From: Gammaproteobacteria bacterium
GTDB taxonomy: Bacteria; Pseudomonadota; Gammaproteobacteria; Xanthomonadales; SZUA-36
DNA length: 33,204 nucleotides
NCBI GenBank assembly: GCA_021772935.1
Contig: JAJFLA010000014.1
Location: forward strand, 1-33,204
Reading direction: 5' to 3'
Shown: positions 32,667-33,204 of the stretch, piece after piece
Position numbering within the stretch: position 1 is the first letter of the stretch
Layout of the letters: each line of letters starts with the position of its first letter
Program-made: the position numbers and the translations under genes
Notes under the pieces: model-generated
Databases searched by the model: none
Told to the model about the DNA's origin: nothing
The model's input: the letters and a program-made list of their open reading frames with translations, nothing else

Positions 32667-32838
32667 AACTATATGCCACAAGTTGCAAACGACATGGCCG
32701 CTCCTGTGTCAGGGATGTTCACGATTACAATAATCAGGAACTAGAATAGAGAGTGGCACAGCTTGGTAACCGGTTAACAAACCACACTACTGTTTTCCTC
32801 AGGGTTCAACGCACATACTGACTACTAGTGTGCGGCCA
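32667..32838. other. Short intergenic stretch after the NTPase-nuclease gene
   Basis: There is no ORF, strong terminator or RNA gene. An imperfect palindrome (GGTAACCGGTTAAC) lies near 32764-32777. The RAYT homology begins abruptly at the end of this stretch. Confidence 0.35.
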
Positions 32839-33204
32839 TGGCCAGTACACCGGAACAATCGGATTACACATCCATACAAGAACGCATACTGCGGCCAGAA
32901 GACTCCACCCTGCGACCCTTTGCTGCACAGGACGAGGATGGTATTCCATTCGATCTAAAAGACTACCTGGAACTGGTGGATTGGGGTGGCAGAGAAGTCA
33001 AACGCCACAAGCGGGGTTATATCCCGGCCCATGCTCCACCCATCCTGACCCGACTAAAGATGAATGCTGCGCCGGTGCTGGATTACCTTGCAAAAGATGA
33101 GCTTCCGTCGTTCGGTGCGCTGGGACCGGTGAGTAGGCTTAAAACCTTTGCCAAGTCGGTTGGACGAAAATTTATAAAGGGTCGCGCCATTGGGAACAGG
33201 CTCT
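32839..33204 (+). pseudogene. 5'-truncated RAYT (C-terminal 122 residues), continues off window
   Basis: From the ATG at 32839 the frame encodes MASTPEQSDYTSIQERILRP and continues through DYLELVDWGGREVKRHKRGY to KSVGRKFIKGRAIGNRL at the window end. This is collinear with residues 193-315 of the RAYT at 2510-3469 and closely similar. An in-frame TAG at 32827 lies just before the homology, and the HUH motif and catalytic Tyr are missing, so it cannot be a transposase. In modules 1 and 4 the same 3' end is followed within about 30 bp by a comM' stop, which predicts another module beyond this window. Confidence 0.85.

Noticed and set aside
32828-33100. 90-codon plus-strand ORF overlapping the truncated RAYT
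   Set aside because: It is a different reading frame of the RAYT-derived segment and has no protein-like features of its own.

Overview
The window looks like an accessory region of a gammaproteobacterium-like genome. Support for this is a TonB-dependent receptor of proteobacterial type, a MalT/AlkS-type LuxR regulator, an IS6-family insertion sequence, IS200-like REP-associated tyrosine transposases (RAYTs) and pieces of comM (yifB). The lineage is inferred from protein style only. There are no rRNA, tRNA or core housekeeping genes. Base composition shifts sharply from block to block, and the stretch around 16.65-19.74 kb is clearly AT-rich and Bacteroidota-like.

The organising feature is a module that occurs four times: 3480-4449, 15591-16560, 22439-23387 and 27423-28392. 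Each copy has a leftward 160-codon ORF encoding only the C-terminal part of ComM/YifB, always starting at MNPC. A spacer of exactly 37 bp follows, then a rightward 142-149-codon ORF with two XRE-type helix-turn-helix domains. All eight ORFs are intact although the copies have diverged. Three copies carry a structured tail about 40-75 bp after the HTH stop. Copies 1 and 4 are preceded by the 3' end of a RAYT gene, exactly 10 bp from the comM' stop. The window ends inside another RAYT 3' end, so a fifth module is predicted just outside. Between modules lies unrelated cargo, as in a cassette array.

Cargo left of module 1 (1-3479): a truncated IS6-family transposase abutting a complete IS6-family element, two adjacent genes for exported proteins of unknown function, and a full-length RAYT. 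Cargo 1 (4.5-15.6 kb): a TonB-dependent receptor, HyuA and HyuB hydantoinase/oxoprolinase-type subunits, an NCS1-like permease, a small membrane protein and a large LuxR regulator. Together these look like an uptake-and-hydrolysis operon for a cyclic amide or related compound.

Cargo 2 (16.6-22.4 kb): a beta-lactamase-fold serine hydrolase, a DUF6249-like membrane protein, an ECF sigma factor with a membrane partner and a pair of facing ECF-type promoters, a truncated serine hydrolase, a tandem winged-helix regulator with a clear operator, a VOC-fold protein and an exported FG-GAP repeat protein. Cargo 3 (23.4-27.4 kb): an IS110-family remnant, an exported protein with a broken tandem duplicate, an exported zinc metalloprotease with no ordinary start codon, and about 770 bp without a convincing gene. 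Cargo 4 (28.5-33.2 kb): one 1342-residue protein joining a NACHT/STAND-like P-loop NTPase to a C-terminal PD-(D/E)XK nuclease-like domain, a strong candidate for an uncharacterised defence protein.

The most interesting idea is that the comM'/tandem-HTH junction is the repeated unit, and perhaps the recombination point, of a cassette-like island array linked to comM. No integrase is visible here, so that mechanism remains an inference.
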